DNA of 64,000 bases, from contig NZ_JAAHBP010000008.1 in NCBI RefSeq assembly GCF_023184515.1, positions 124,001-188,000 of the forward strand, in the 5' to 3' direction. The position numbers were made by a program, and so were the translations under genes. Below are positions 1-8,771 of the stretch, in pieces (position 1 is the stretch's first letter; every line of letters starts with the position of its first letter). The notes beneath the pieces are model-generated. The model ran no database searches, was not told the DNA's origin, and saw only the letters and a program-made list of their open reading frames with translations. Source of the stretch: Streptomyces sp. D2-8 (GTDB lineage: Bacteria; Actinomycetota; Actinomycetes; Streptomycetales; Streptomycetaceae).

Positions 1-456
1 CTCGACGCAGGAGTCGCCTTCACTGCCGCTGCTGTAGCTGCTCTTGACCCTAGCGCGCCCCCGCGCGCCCAGGCCCGAATTGCGGGCAACAAACACCCGA
101 ACCGGCGGCCCGGGGCGACCCACCGCACCGGCGGCCTCCAGCACGACAACACCCGCCACACCACCCGCTTCACGGTGGTCGGCAACCACCTGGCCCAGCA
201 CGAGGAGCTCTCGCTCCTCGCCATCGGGCTCGGCACGCACCTCCAGTCACTGCCGAAGGGCGCCCCGGCCGACATCAAGACCCTCGCCGCCCGGTTCCCC
301 GAGGGAGCGACCCGGATCGGCGCCGCCCTGCGCGAACTGGAGGCCCACGGCTACCTGCGCCGCGAACGCGTCCGCACCCCCACCGGCCGCATCGTCACCC
401 GCACGACGTCCTGCAATCAGCCGGCGGCGGCCCGCCAGCCCACCGAGGCGACCTGA
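1..456 (+). pseudogene. helix-turn-helix replication/regulator-like protein, N-terminal fragment
   Basis: This frame is open from the window edge to a TGA at 454-456. From about base 160 it reads as the winged-HTH part of a family common in Streptomyces, with a VVGNHLAQHEELSLLAIGLG core and then LAARFPEG and LRELEAHGYLRRERVR. Intact members, as I remember them, are about 250-300 residues long with a Pro/Arg-rich middle and a cysteine-containing end. Here a stop follows soon after the winged helix. The same frame resumes after the stop with a RKPLPAVP stretch (about 529-560) typical of the middle region, so the gene looks broken rather than short. The true start may lie upstream of the window or be a GTG at 175. 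The family is fairly sure; pseudogene status is an inference. Confidence 0.55.
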
Positions 457-575
457 GGGGCCACGGAGTCGAAGCCTCGGGATGCCTGCGAGGAGCGCGC
501 GTCCCGGGTGAATCGTGAGGCACGAGCACCCCGCAAACCGCTCCCGGCCGTACCGACCCCCGCGTACCCCGCCGT

Positions 576-809
576 GACTATCCGCTGCTCGGCATTCCCG
601 TCTACGCGATCTTCGACCCCCGTACCGGCACCGGTGCGGTCCTCACCGACATCCACCCCACTCCGGACGGCCCCCGGTACGCCACCCGCAAGGACTTCGT
701 CTACGGGGAGGACGTCACCATCGGTGAGTGGACCATCCCCACGAGCGGCCTGCCGCGCTACCAGGACGACGATGCGGGAGAGCTCGCCCACGTGCCCGAC
801 GAGGGCTGA
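576..809 (+). pseudogene. Uma2-family (DUF820) nuclease-like protein, C-terminal remnant
   Basis: In frame 3, from a point with no start codon, the sequence reads DYPLLGIPVYAIFDPRTGTG, then a TDIHPTPDGPRYATRKDF segment and an ending with GEWTIPTSGLPRY, stopping at a TGA at 807-809. This resembles the C-terminal half of Streptomyces Uma2 proteins, a PD-(D/E)XK-like fold of unknown role, in which GIPVY.IVDPR is the strand carrying active-site residues. The N-terminal two thirds are missing. Upstream the frame is closed by a TGA at 516-518, and the overlapping frame carries the HTH remnant. The simplest reading is a deletion that joined two decaying neighbours. Confidence 0.5.
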
Positions 810-862
810 CAGTGGCCGGGGCGCGCGGCGAACGGGGGACCGGTGCCTCGTAGGGTGGCCCC

Positions 863-1723
863 ATGACGGAACTGCCCTCCCGACGTCTGCTGCTGGTGCA
901 CGCGCACCCGGACGACGAGTCGATCAACAACGGCGCGACCATGGCCAGGTACGCGGCCGAGGGTGTCCACGTCACCCTGGTCACCTGCACCCTCGGTGAA
1001 CGCGGCGAGGTCATCCCGCCCGAGCTCGCGCACCTGAGCGGTGCCGCCCTGGGCCAGCACCGCCGCAGCGAGCTCGCCGCCGCCATGGCCGAGCTCGGCG
1101 TCCAGGACGTCCGCCTGCTCGGCGGCGCCGGGCGCTACAGCGACTCCGGGATGATGGGCCTGCCCGACAACGACGACCCCGGCTGCTTCTGGCAGGCCGA
1201 CGTCGACAAGGCCGCCGCGCACCTGGTCGAGGTGATCCGCGAGGTACGCCCCCAGGTCCTCGTCACCTACGACGACAACGGCGGCTACGGACACCCCGAC
1301 CACATCCAGGCCCACCGCGTCGCCATGCGCGCCGCCGAACTGTCCGCCGACGCCGGCCTGCCGATCCCCAAGGTCTACTGGAACCGGGTCCCCCGCCCCG
1401 TTGTGGAGGAGTCCTTCGCGCGGCTCCGGGAGGACCTGCCGGGCACCCCCTTCACCAAGGCGGCCGACGTCGACGACGTCCCGGGTGTGGTGGCCGAGGA
1501 GCGGATCACCACCGTGCTCGACGGCACCGCCCACGCCGCCGCCAAGGCCGCCGCGATGCGCGCCCACGCCACCCAGATCACCGTGGCCGAGCCGTACTTC
1601 GTGCTGTCCAACGAACTCGCCCAGCCGATCCTCACGACGGAGTACTACGAGCTGGTGCGCGGCGAGCGGGGCCCCGGAGAGCGGGAGACGGACCTGTTCG
1701 CCGGTCTCGAGGAGGCCTCATGA
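863..1723 (+). CDS. mshB: N-acetyl-1-D-myo-inositol-2-amino-2-deoxy-glucopyranoside deacetylase (mycothiol biosynthesis)
   Basis: This is the zinc deacetylase that removes acetyl from GlcNAc-Ins, the second dedicated step of mycothiol synthesis in the cytoplasm. At 286 residues it has the LmbE/PIG-L fold. The AHPDDE motif places His15 and Asp18 as metal ligands and Asp17 as the likely base. A GHPDH motif supplies His144/His147, matching the spacing of the M. tuberculosis enzyme. The ATG at 863 has no Shine-Dalgarno. A TAGGGT hexamer at 851-856 ends six bases before it, which suggests a leaderless transcript. The stop overlaps the start of the next gene by ATGA, so the two are translationally coupled. 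The assignment is firm. Confidence 0.93.
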   Translation: MTELPSRRLLLVHAHPDDESINNGATMARYAAEGVHVTLVTCTLGERGEVIPPELAHLSGAALGQHRRSELAAAMAELGVQDVRLLGGAGRYSDSGMMGLPDNDDPGCFWQADVDKAAAHLVEVIREVRPQVLVTYDDNGGYGHPDHIQAHRVAMRAAELSADAGLPIPKVYWNRVPRPVVEESFARLREDLPGTPFTKAADVDDVPGVVAEERITTVLDGTAHAAAKAAAMRAHATQITVAEPYFVLSNELAQPILTTEYYELVRGERGPGERETDLFAGLEEAS

Positions 1724-2130
1724 GCGACCGTACGCCGATGCTCGCCCAGCCGATGCGGCCGCCCACCGCGGGACGCATCGGGGCCTTCCTCGGGTTCTTC
1801 GTGCTCGGCGCCGTGGTCGGCGTGGCCGGGGCCCTGGTGCAGCCCGGGTGGTTCCCGGGCGGGCTGCTGCTCGCCCTGGCCGGTGAGGCCGGAGCCGTCC
1901 TGGGCGCCGCACGCGTCCTCCGCGGCCGGGTCGGGGGCGTCGCGGCCGCCGCCGGCTGGATGCTCGCCGTCGTCCTGCTCACCGCCAGCCGCCCCGAGGG
2001 CGACTTCCTCTTCGCCGCGGGGAGCGGCTCCTATCTCTTTCTGCTCGGAGGCATCGCCGTGGCTGTGATCTGCGCCACCTTCGCCCCGGGGCGGCAACCT
2101 GACGGCGGTTCCGTCCGACTTGCCAAGTGA
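1720..2130 (+). CDS. DUF6113-like integral membrane protein
   Basis: This 136-residue protein starts within the mshB stop (ATGA overlap). It has about four hydrophobic segments: residues 20-45, 48-65, 72-92 and 105-125, separated by short Arg/Pro-rich loops. The N-terminus, with QPMRPPTAGR, is a short cytoplasmic tail and there is no signal peptide cleavage site. In streptomycetes a small membrane protein of the DUF6113 type is usually found directly after mshB, and this one fits. A link to mycothiol is suggested only by position. No catalytic residue is evident. Confidence 0.75.
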   Translation: MSDRTPMLAQPMRPPTAGRIGAFLGFFVLGAVVGVAGALVQPGWFPGGLLLALAGEAGAVLGAARVLRGRVGGVAAAAGWMLAVVLLTASRPEGDFLFAAGSGSYLFLLGGIAVAVICATFAPGRQPDGGSVRLAK

Positions 2131-2286
2131 CGTACCACTTCGCCAGGACGTGGCCGTGGGGGTCCGGTGTGGGTTTCCCCGGCGGTCCTGGGATACGGGC
2201 GAGAAGTGGCCAGTATGGTGGTGCGCGCCGCCGAGCTGCCCGCGTGAGGTTGCGTCGGGCGGCGGAGCCAACCGGGAGAACCTGCC

Positions 2287-4998
2287 TTGAGTCGTGAAAC
2301 TGACACTCCGTCCTCCGGGCCCAACGGGCGCGGCGGAGCCGCCTACCCGTCGGGTACGCCGCCGTACGGGACCCCGACGGTCTCCGACGCCGGTACGGAC
2401 GCGGGCCGTTCCGCCACGCGGCCGGAGGAACGCAAGACCGAGACCACGCTGACGACCCGGATCCGGATCAACATCCCCGGGTCGCGGCCCATTCCGCCCG
2501 TGGTGATGCGCAAGCCCGTCGCGGAGGCGGAGAGCCCGGCCGTCACCGACACGCACGGTGAAGCGTCGACGGCGCCGGGCACCGCCCCGTCCACGGGCGC
2601 GGGCACGGCCGAGCCTCCCGTCGAGCCCGCACAGCCGGGCGACGACAAGCCGGCCAGCGACTGGTTCGCGCCCCGCAAGTCCGGCGGGGGCAAGGGCGGT
2701 CCGGGCAGCGGCTCCACCAACGGGGCCGGGCTGCCGGGCGGTTCGCCTCAGACGGCGGGCGGCTCCGGTGCGGGCGGTCCCGGTGCGGGCGGTCCCGGCG
2801 CGGGGGCGCCGGGTGCCGGTGCGTCCGGTGGGGCGCGGCCGGGTGCCGGGCGGCCCGGAGGCGTGGTCGGCTCCATGGGCGCGCCGGGCGGCTCCCGGTC
2901 CGGCGGCACTAACGGTGCCGGGCTCCCCGGCGGCGCGACCGGCGGCCCCGTCGCGCCCGGGCACGGCGGCGGCACCGGCTCCTTCGACGTCACCGAGGCC
3001 CTGGCGGCGGGCCCGCTGGGCACCGGCTCGCGTCCCGCCCCGGGCGGTGGCGAACCGCGCCGCGACGACCTGCCGTACTTCTCCGAGAACGGCCGCGACG
3101 GGCAGGGCGGGCAGAACGGGCAGGGCGGCTTCGGCGGCCCGAGCACGGCCAACGGCTTCGGCGGGACCGGCGCGCCCGGCACCCCCGGATCCCAGGGCCC
3201 GGCCGGCCCGACGGGCGGACCGGTCACCGGTGACGGCCCGATGGTGCCGCCGGCCGGCGGTCCGGGCGGCTTCCCCGAGCAGGGCGGTCCCGGCGGTCCC
3301 GGGCGGCAGGGTGCCTTCAACGCGCCCGGAGGCCCGGGCGGTCCCGGTAACCCGGGTGGACCTGGTGCCTTCAGTGCTCCCGGCGGCCCCGGTACTCCCG
3401 GCGGGCCTGGCGGCTTCGGCGACCCGGGCAGGCCCGGTGGCCCCGAGGCCTTCAATGAGCCCGGCGGCCCCGGTGCTCCCGGCGGCCCCGGTGCCCCAGG
3501 CGGCCCTGGCGGCTTCGGCGACCCCAGCAGGCCCGGTGGCCCCGAGGCCTTCAACGAGCCCGACCGACCCGGCGCCCCGGGCGGCCCTGGAGCCCCCGGA
3601 GCCTTCAACGACCCCGGCCGGCCGGGAGGCCCCGGCGCGCCCGCCGGACCCGGAGCCATAGGCGGCGGCCCCGGTGGCCCGGGCGCCCCCGGCGGTCCCG
3701 CCGGTACGGGCGTACCCGGAGCTCCTGGCGGCCCCGCGGGCCCGGGTGCCCGGGGCGCCACCACCGCTCCCGGCGCCGCAGGCCCCGGCCCCGGCGGTGG
3801 CATGAGCGACGACACCGCCATCCTCACCCCGCAGAAGCCGGCCCCCGAACCCCCGGACGGCCAGGGCTACAGCGGTCCCCGGCACGACAACGTCTCCGGG
3901 CACACCGTCACCAGCGGCATCCCCGTCGTACCGCCCGGCGCGGCCTCGCCGTTCGGCCCGGGCGCGTCCGGTGACAGCCCGGTGCCCCATACGGCCCCGA
4001 AGCTGCCCGAGCCGGTCTCCCCGCCCCCGGCGAGCTCCTCGAAGGCGCCGAAGAAGAAGGGGCGCAACAAGCTCGTGCTGCTCGCCGTCGGCCTGGTCGT
4101 CCTCACCGGAGGCGTCTACGGCGCCGGTCTGCTGATGAACCGCACCGACGTGCCCAAGGGCACCAGCGTGCTCGGCGTGGACATCGGCGGCACCACCCGC
4201 GACGGCGCGGTCAGGAAGCTCGACGAGGCCTTCGACGACCGCGTCGGCAAGGAGCTGAAGCTGTCGTTGGGCGGCAAGACCGTCGCCCTCGACCCGGACA
4301 ACGCGGGCCTGCAGTTCGACATGGACGCCACGGCCGACGCGGCGGCGAAGAGCGACTACAACCCGGTCTCCGTGATCGGCTCGCTGTTCGGCAACCACCG
4401 TGTCGTCACACCGGTCATGCCCGTCGACGAGGAGAAGCTCCACGCCTCCCTGGAGAGCGCCGCTGGCGGTTCCGGCGCGACGACCGACGGCACGATCGTG
4501 TTCAAGGGCGGCAAGGCCGTCCCCGTCTACGGCAAGACCGGCCAGGGCATCGACCTCGCCAAGTCGACGACGGCGGTGGAGGAGGCGTACCGCGCCCAGG
4601 TGGAGACCGGCACGCCCGGCACGGTGAAGCTCCCGACCACCACCCGGCAGCCGACCGTCTCGAACGCCGAGGTCGACCGGATGCTGAAGGAGTTCGCGCA
4701 GCCCGCGATGTCCGACCTCGTCACCATCCGCACCGACGCGGCGCACAGCATCGACTTCGGCCGCGTGTCCCTGCCGAAGATCCTGAGCTTCAAGGCCGTC
4801 GACGGCAAGCTGGTCGACACGTACAACCTCAAGGCGCTCCAGGAGGCGTACGGCACGACCTTCGAGGGCGTGCAGATCGAGGGCGCGAGCGGCAAGCGGG
4901 ACGTCACCCCGCAGGACGTCGTCGCCGCGCTGCGCAAGGCCCTGCGAGGCACGACACCCGCGGAGCGCGTCGGAGTCATCGACACCAAGCCGAACTGA
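2287..4998 (+). CDS. collagen-like, membrane-anchored protein with YoaR/PG_binding_4-like domains
   Basis: This 903-residue protein starts with TTG, chosen because GGGAGAA lies seven bases upstream and the reading begins cleanly with SRETDTPSSGP. Residues about 140-510 are Gly/Pro-rich with collagen-like G-x-P triplets and repeated blocks such as GPEAFNEP and GGFGDP. A single membrane segment follows a Lys-rich patch (about 595-616). The roughly 285-residue extracellular part resembles the YoaR-type putative peptidoglycan-binding domain that precedes VanW domains, with GVDIGG near its start and a second copy further on, but no VanW domain is present. A cell-envelope role is inferred: cytoplasmic disordered tail, one TM, wall-facing domain. 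A hairpin at 5017-5050 ends the transcript. Confidence 0.75.
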   Translation: MSRETDTPSSGPNGRGGAAYPSGTPPYGTPTVSDAGTDAGRSATRPEERKTETTLTTRIRINIPGSRPIPPVVMRKPVAEAESPAVTDTHGEASTAPGTAPSTGAGTAEPPVEPAQPGDDKPASDWFAPRKSGGGKGGPGSGSTNGAGLPGGSPQTAGGSGAGGPGAGGPGAGAPGAGASGGARPGAGRPGGVVGSMGAPGGSRSGGTNGAGLPGGATGGPVAPGHGGGTGSFDVTEALAAGPLGTGSRPAPGGGEPRRDDLPYFSENGRDGQGGQNGQGGFGGPSTANGFGGTGAPGTPGSQGPAGPTGGPVTGDGPMVPPAGGPGGFPEQGGPGGPGRQGAFNAPGGPGGPGNPGGPGAFSAPGGPGTPGGPGGFGDPGRPGGPEAFNEPGGPGAPGGPGAPGGPGGFGDPSRPGGPEAFNEPDRPGAPGGPGAPGAFNDPGRPGGPGAPAGPGAIGGGPGGPGAPGGPAGTGVPGAPGGPAGPGARGATTAPGAAGPGPGGGMSDDTAILTPQKPAPEPPDGQGYSGPRHDNVSGHTVTSGIPVVPPGAASPFGPGASGDSPVPHTAPKLPEPVSPPPASSSKAPKKKGRNKLVLLAVGLVVLTGGVYGAGLLMNRTDVPKGTSVLGVDIGGTTRDGAVRKLDEAFDDRVGKELKLSLGGKTVALDPDNAGLQFDMDATADAAAKSDYNPVSVIGSLFGNHRVVTPVMPVDEEKLHASLESAAGGSGATTDGTIVFKGGKAVPVYGKTGQGIDLAKSTTAVEEAYRAQVETGTPGTVKLPTTTRQPTVSNAEVDRMLKEFAQPAMSDLVTIRTDAAHSIDFGRVSLPKILSFKAVDGKLVDTYNLKALQEAYGTTFEGVQIEGASGKRDVTPQDVVAALRKALRGTTPAERVGVIDTKPN

Positions 4999-5016
4999 CC
5001 TCCGGCCACCCGCGCG

Positions 5017-5050
5017 CGAGAGCCCCCGCCCGGTGAGGGCGGGGCTCTCG
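5017..5050. terminator. hairpin between convergent genes
   Basis: A 15-base left arm (5017-5031, CGAGAGCCCCCGCCC) pairs with 5037-5050 with one bulged C and a five-base loop. It lies 19 bases after one stop and 61 bases before the stop of the opposite gene. There is no U-run, as is usual in Streptomyces. Confidence 0.6.
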
Positions 5051-5111
5051 TCGTCACCCCGCAGGCATCACACCTGTCATGCGGCACTCCGGACGCCCGG
5101 CTCCGCCCGGC

Positions 5112-5984
5112 TCAGTTCAGCATCGCCCGAGCCGCGAAAGCCTCCCCCCGCACCCGCTCGGCCGCAGGCTCGTCCACGGCTTCGACGACCTCCGCGTAGG
5201 CTTCCAACTCCAAGGCCCCGCCGAGGAACTCCCCCCGCTGAACGAGCAACTGGGCCCGCTCATAGCGCAACCGAGCCGGATGCGACGGCAGCAACAGCGA
5301 CAACTCCACCGCCCACAGCGCCACATCCGACCGCTCGGGACGGGCCGCGGCCCACGCCCGCACGTTGTTCAGAATCCGCAGCACCACATCCAGCGGATCC
5401 GCTGGCCGCAGCATCGCCGCGTCCAGCCGCGCCCCCGTCGCCCCGGCCACCAGCAACTCCGCGTCGGCCCCGCTCAGCACCCGCCCCCCGTCGAACGGAT
5501 CCGCCAGCACCTGCCCCTCGTCGGGCCCGAACCCGACCACGAAGTGCCCCGGAAGGGCGACCCCGTACACCGGCGCCCCCGCCCGCCGGGCCACCTCCAG
5601 CCACACCACGGACAGCAGGATCGGCAGCCCCCTGCGCCGCTCCAGCACCTCGTGCAGCAGCGAGGACTCCAGGCGCTGATAGTCGCCGGGGGTGCCGTGG
5701 AACCCCATCCGCTCACCCAGCAGCTCCCGCAGGGCGACCGCCCAGGCCCGCGGCCCGGCGGGCCGGTACGGCAGCAGCCCGGCCAGCCGGTCCAGCTCGA
5801 TCTGCGCGGCGTCCAGGCCCGCCTCGTCCAGCTCCCCGTCGGCCTCCGCGCCCACCAACAGGCACAGCGTCGACAGATCGGGCCGCTCGGACCGGGCCTC
5901 TTCGGCGAACCGCCGCCGCAGCTCGGCGGAACGCTCGGGGGACGGGGGAAACGGGGGTCGCATAGCCGGCTCGTGCCCTCTCAC
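5112..5984 (-). CDS. SirB1-family (transglutaminase-like) protein with TPR tail
   Basis: At 290 residues, the central part (about 70-190) matches the SirB1/Transglut_core2 fold: YQRLESSLLHEVLERRRGLP, then LPGHFVVGFG and a DPFDGGR motif, the pattern seen in bacterial SirB1 proteins. The C-terminal 90 residues are helical and resemble TPR repeats, also typical. The GTG at 5984 overlaps the upstream TGA (GTGA). A later ATG at 5963 is possible. The catalytic Cys of true transglutaminases is absent, as in the family in general, so an enzymatic role is not implied. It is co-transcribed with the acetyltransferase upstream. Molecular function is unknown. Confidence 0.75.
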   Translation of the reverse strand: MRGHEPAMRPPFPPSPERSAELRRRFAEEARSERPDLSTLCLLVGAEADGELDEAGLDAAQIELDRLAGLLPYRPAGPRAWAVALRELLGERMGFHGTPGDYQRLESSLLHEVLERRRGLPILLSVVWLEVARRAGAPVYGVALPGHFVVGFGPDEGQVLADPFDGGRVLSGADAELLVAGATGARLDAAMLRPADPLDVVLRILNNVRAWAAARPERSDVALWAVELSLLLPSHPARLRYERAQLLVQRGEFLGGALELEAYAEVVEAVDEPAAERVRGEAFAARAMLN

Positions 5985-7009
5985 GACGATCGGTTACCGG
6001 CCGGTGTGCCGGCGTCCGGCGCCCGGTAGTGGTGGTACGCGTGGTGCGCGGCGAAGCCCATCCCGGCGTACAGCGCCCGCGCTCCCGCGTTGTCGGCCTC
6101 GACCTGGAGCCACGCGGCCGACGCGCCCTCGTCGAGCGCCTGCCGGGCCAGCGCGGCCATCACGGCCGTGCCCAGCCCCTGCCGCCGCAGCGCCGGATCG
6201 ACCTCTACGGCGGCGAACCCGGCCCACCGGCCGTCGACGACACACCGCCCGATCGCGGCCGGAGGCGCTCCCTCAGCCGCCCCGGGCACCGTCGCGAACC
6301 ACACCGACGGTCCGCTCCGCAGCACCCGCAGCGCCACCTCGCTCACGCCCTTGCGCTGATACCGGGCCAGCCATGCCTCGTCGGCCTCCCGGGACAGCAC
6401 GACCCCCGCCGGGTCGCCCCGGTCGGCGATCGGCGCCAGCGGCCCGGCCCACAGCTCCGCGGTCACCTCCCGCGCCCAGCCCCGCTGCTCCAGCTCGGCG
6501 CAGAGCAGTTCCTGCGTGCCCTCGGCGCCGGTCGCGGTCTGGACGTAGGCGGGCAGTCCGCGCTCGCCGTACCACCGCCGCACGGCGTCGAGCGCCTCGT
6601 CGAGCGGCGCGCCCGGCGCGCCCAGCGGCAGCACCGAGTTCGCCCGCCGGGTGAACCCGGACGCGGCCCGCAGCTCCCACTCGCCGAGCCGCTCGCTCTC
6701 CACGGGCCGCCAGGCCCGCGCGGCGACCCGGGCCAGCTCCTCGTAGGAGGCGGCCGGGCCGCGGCGACGCGCCGGGGCGGACGGCACGGTCTTGCCCGCG
6801 ACCAGCGCGGATTCCGCGATACGGACGCTCTCGCCACTCTTCCGTGTGATCAGCAGCACACCGTTGTCCCATGATGTGAGAACACCGACCGTGTCGGTGA
6901 ACTTCTCACCCGGAGCCTCATGTTCGATCAAGCTCCGCACGGAGACCCGTTTGCCCACGTCAGCAGTGGTGATACGGACCTCGAGTCGCCCGGCGGCAGA
7001 GATTTCCAC
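5981..7009 (-). CDS. GNAT-family N-acetyltransferase with N-terminal SH3-like domain (Rv0428c-like)
   Basis: This 342-residue protein begins with a 75-residue beta-rich domain (VGKRVSVRSL, then TDTVGVLTSWDNGVLLI) that resembles the SH3-like domain of Rv0428c-type acetyltransferases. The C-terminal 150 residues form a GNAT domain: VEVDPALRRQGLGTAVM is motif A with the R-x-x-G-x-G/A acetyl-CoA loop, and NAGARALYAGMGF is motif B. The substrate is unknown. The ATG at 7009 is weakly preceded by an SD and lies divergent from the ferredoxin gene. The stop overlaps the next gene by GTGA. Confidence 0.82.
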   Translation of the reverse strand: MEISAAGRLEVRITTADVGKRVSVRSLIEHEAPGEKFTDTVGVLTSWDNGVLLITRKSGESVRIAESALVAGKTVPSAPARRRGPAASYEELARVAARAWRPVESERLGEWELRAASGFTRRANSVLPLGAPGAPLDEALDAVRRWYGERGLPAYVQTATGAEGTQELLCAELEQRGWAREVTAELWAGPLAPIADRGDPAGVVLSREADEAWLARYQRKGVSEVALRVLRSGPSVWFATVPGAAEGAPPAAIGRCVVDGRWAGFAAVEVDPALRRQGLGTAVMAALARQALDEGASAAWLQVEADNAGARALYAGMGFAAHHAYHHYRAPDAGTPAGNRSS

Positions 7010-7149
7010 AGGTCAGTTCACCCCTCCTGTTCGGATCATGCCCAGGAACGGAGATACTAGGGGCGGGCATCGACGACGCCGCGCTCCCGCGCGCCAGGCG
7101 GCGGAGCCTGAGGAGGCCCGCCAGCGCCCTATCGAGGAGGAACGACAGC

Positions 7150-7470
7150 GTGACCTACGTCATCGCGCAGCCTTGTGTCGACGTCAAGGACAAGGCGTGC
7201 ATCGAGGAGTGCCCGGTCGACTGCATCTACGAGGGCCAGCGGTCCTTGTACATCCACCCGGACGAATGCGTCGACTGTGGTGCCTGTGAGCCGGTCTGCC
7301 CGGTCGAGGCGATCTTCTACGAGGACGACACTCCGGAGGAGTGGAAGGACTACTACAAGGCGAACGTCGAGTTCTTCGACGAACTCGGTTCGCCCGGCGG
7401 GGCCAGCAAGCTCGGGCTGATCGAGCGGGACCACCCGTTCGTCGCCGCGCTGCCGCCGCAGAACCAGTAA
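7150..7470 (+). CDS. fdxA: 7Fe ferredoxin FdxA
   Basis: This is a small electron carrier of 106 residues with two clusters. Cys9, Cys17 and Cys50 fit the [3Fe-4S] site, and Cys21, Cys40, Cys43 and Cys46 fit the [4Fe-4S] site; Cys25 is extra. The GTG start at 7150 follows GAGGAGG at about 7133-7140. The C-terminal half has the long acidic tail typical of actinobacterial FdxA. A hairpin at 7492-7545 separates it from dapC, as the fdxA-dapC order does in many actinobacteria. Partner oxidoreductases cannot be read from this sequence. Confidence 0.93.
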   Translation: MTYVIAQPCVDVKDKACIEECPVDCIYEGQRSLYIHPDECVDCGACEPVCPVEAIFYEDDTPEEWKDYYKANVEFFDELGSPGGASKLGLIERDHPFVAALPPQNQ

Positions 7471-7491
7471 AGGTGGCCCGCACCCCGCGCC

Positions 7492-7545
7492 GCCTCGGTC
7501 CCGTACGGCCCGATCACCCCGCTGATCGCCGTACGGGGCCGAGGC
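7492..7545 (+). terminator. long hairpin after fdxA
   Basis: Arms 7492-7509 and 7528-7545 are 18 bases each and complementary except for one T-G pair, with an 18-base loop, followed by GTTTG. It begins 21 bases after the fdxA stop and ends 46 bases before dapC. Confidence 0.6.
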
Positions 7546-7591
7546 GTTTGCCGTCACCGGCTCGTACGTACCAGAAAGTGAGCCAGCACCC

Positions 7592-8683
7592 GTGTCCGCA
7601 GTCTCCGACCGCCTCCCCACCTTCCCCTGGGACAAGCTGACCCCGTACAAGGCCACGGCCGCCGCCCACCCGGACGGCATCGTCGACCTGTCCGTCGGCA
7701 CCCCGGTCGACCCGGTACCCGAGCTGATCCAGAAGGCGCTGGTGGCCGCGGCCGACTCGCCGGGTTATCCGACCGTCTGGGGCACACCCGAGCTGCGCGA
7801 CGCGATCACCGGCTGGGTGGAGCGCCGCCTCGGCGCCCGGGAGATCACCCACCACCACGTGCTGCCGATCGTCGGCTCCAAGGAGCTCGTCGCCTGGCTC
7901 CCGACCCAGCTGGGCCTCGGCCCCGGCGACCGGGTGGCCTACCCGCGCCTGGCCTACCCGACGTACGAGGTCGGCGCCCGCCTGGCGCGTGCCGGCCACG
8001 AGGCCTACGACGACCCGACGGAGCTGGACCCCGAGGGCCTGAAGCTGCTCTGGCTGAACTCCCCGTCGAACCCCACGGGCAAGGTCCTGTCGAAGGAGGA
8101 GCTGACCCGGATCGTCTCCTGGGCCCGCTCGCACGGCATCCTGCTCTTCTCCGACGAGTGCTACCTGGAGCTGGGCTGGGAGGCCGACCCGGTCTCGGTC
8201 CTGCACCCGGACGTCAACGGCGGCTCCTACGACGGCATCGTCTCCGTCCACTCCCTCTCCAAGCGCTCGAACCTCGCCGGCTACCGCGCGGCCTTCCTGG
8301 CGGGTGACCCGGCGGTCCTCGGCCCGCTCCTGGAGATCCGCAAGCACGGCGGCATGATGACGTCGGCCCCGACACAGGCGGCGGTGATCGCGGCCCTCGG
8401 CGACGACGACCACGTCCGGGTCCAGCGCGCCCGCTACGCCTCCCGCCGCGAGCTCCTGCGCGAGGCCCTCCTCACCCACGGCTTCCGCATCGAGCACAGC
8501 GAGGCCAGCCTCTACCTGTGGGCCACCAGGGGCGAATCCTGCTGGGACACGGTCGCCCACCTCGCCAAACGCGGCATCCTCGTGGCCCCGGGCGACTTCT
8601 ACGGCCCGGCGGGCGCGGAGTTCGTGCGCGTGGCGCTGACGGCGACGGACGAACGGATCGCGGCGGCCGTACGGCGTCTGTGA
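7592..8683 (+). CDS. dapC: succinyldiaminopimelate transaminase DapC
   Basis: This PLP-dependent class I/II aminotransferase makes N-succinyl-LL-diaminopimelate in the lysine/peptidoglycan pathway. At 363 residues it has the usual length. SNPTGKVLS is the substrate-binding loop, FSDECY carries the PLP-pairing Asp, and SLSKRSNLAGYR supplies the Schiff-base Lys and the phosphate-binding Arg. The start is GTG (SAVSDRLPTFPWD), preceded by GTGAGCC rather than a strong SD. The next pathway enzyme, dapE, is 2 kb downstream, which supports the assignment over other aminotransferases. Confidence 0.9.
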   Translation: MSAVSDRLPTFPWDKLTPYKATAAAHPDGIVDLSVGTPVDPVPELIQKALVAAADSPGYPTVWGTPELRDAITGWVERRLGAREITHHHVLPIVGSKELVAWLPTQLGLGPGDRVAYPRLAYPTYEVGARLARAGHEAYDDPTELDPEGLKLLWLNSPSNPTGKVLSKEELTRIVSWARSHGILLFSDECYLELGWEADPVSVLHPDVNGGSYDGIVSVHSLSKRSNLAGYRAAFLAGDPAVLGPLLEIRKHGGMMTSAPTQAAVIAALGDDDHVRVQRARYASRRELLREALLTHGFRIEHSEASLYLWATRGESCWDTVAHLAKRGILVAPGDFYGPAGAEFVRVALTATDERIAAAVRRL

Positions 8684-8716
8684 CCGCCGCCCGGCACACA
8701 CCCGCCCGACAACACA

Positions 8717-8753
8717 CCGAAGGGGTCCAGGGAAGCTCCCTGGACCCCTTCGG
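8717..8753. terminator. perfect 17-bp hairpin between convergent genes
   Basis: Arms 8717-8733 and 8737-8753 are exactly complementary with a three-base loop. It sits between the ends of dapC (+) and the secreted protein gene (-) and can serve both. Confidence 0.75.
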
Positions 8754-8771
8754 CGTCACAACGCCGGTGCG

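Noticed and set aside
1645..4746. 1033-residue minus-strand reading opposite the collagen-like gene
   Set aside because: It is a GC-bias shadow: Gly/Ala/Arg-rich with no domain, and the plus strand has an SD, TM and a recognisable domain.
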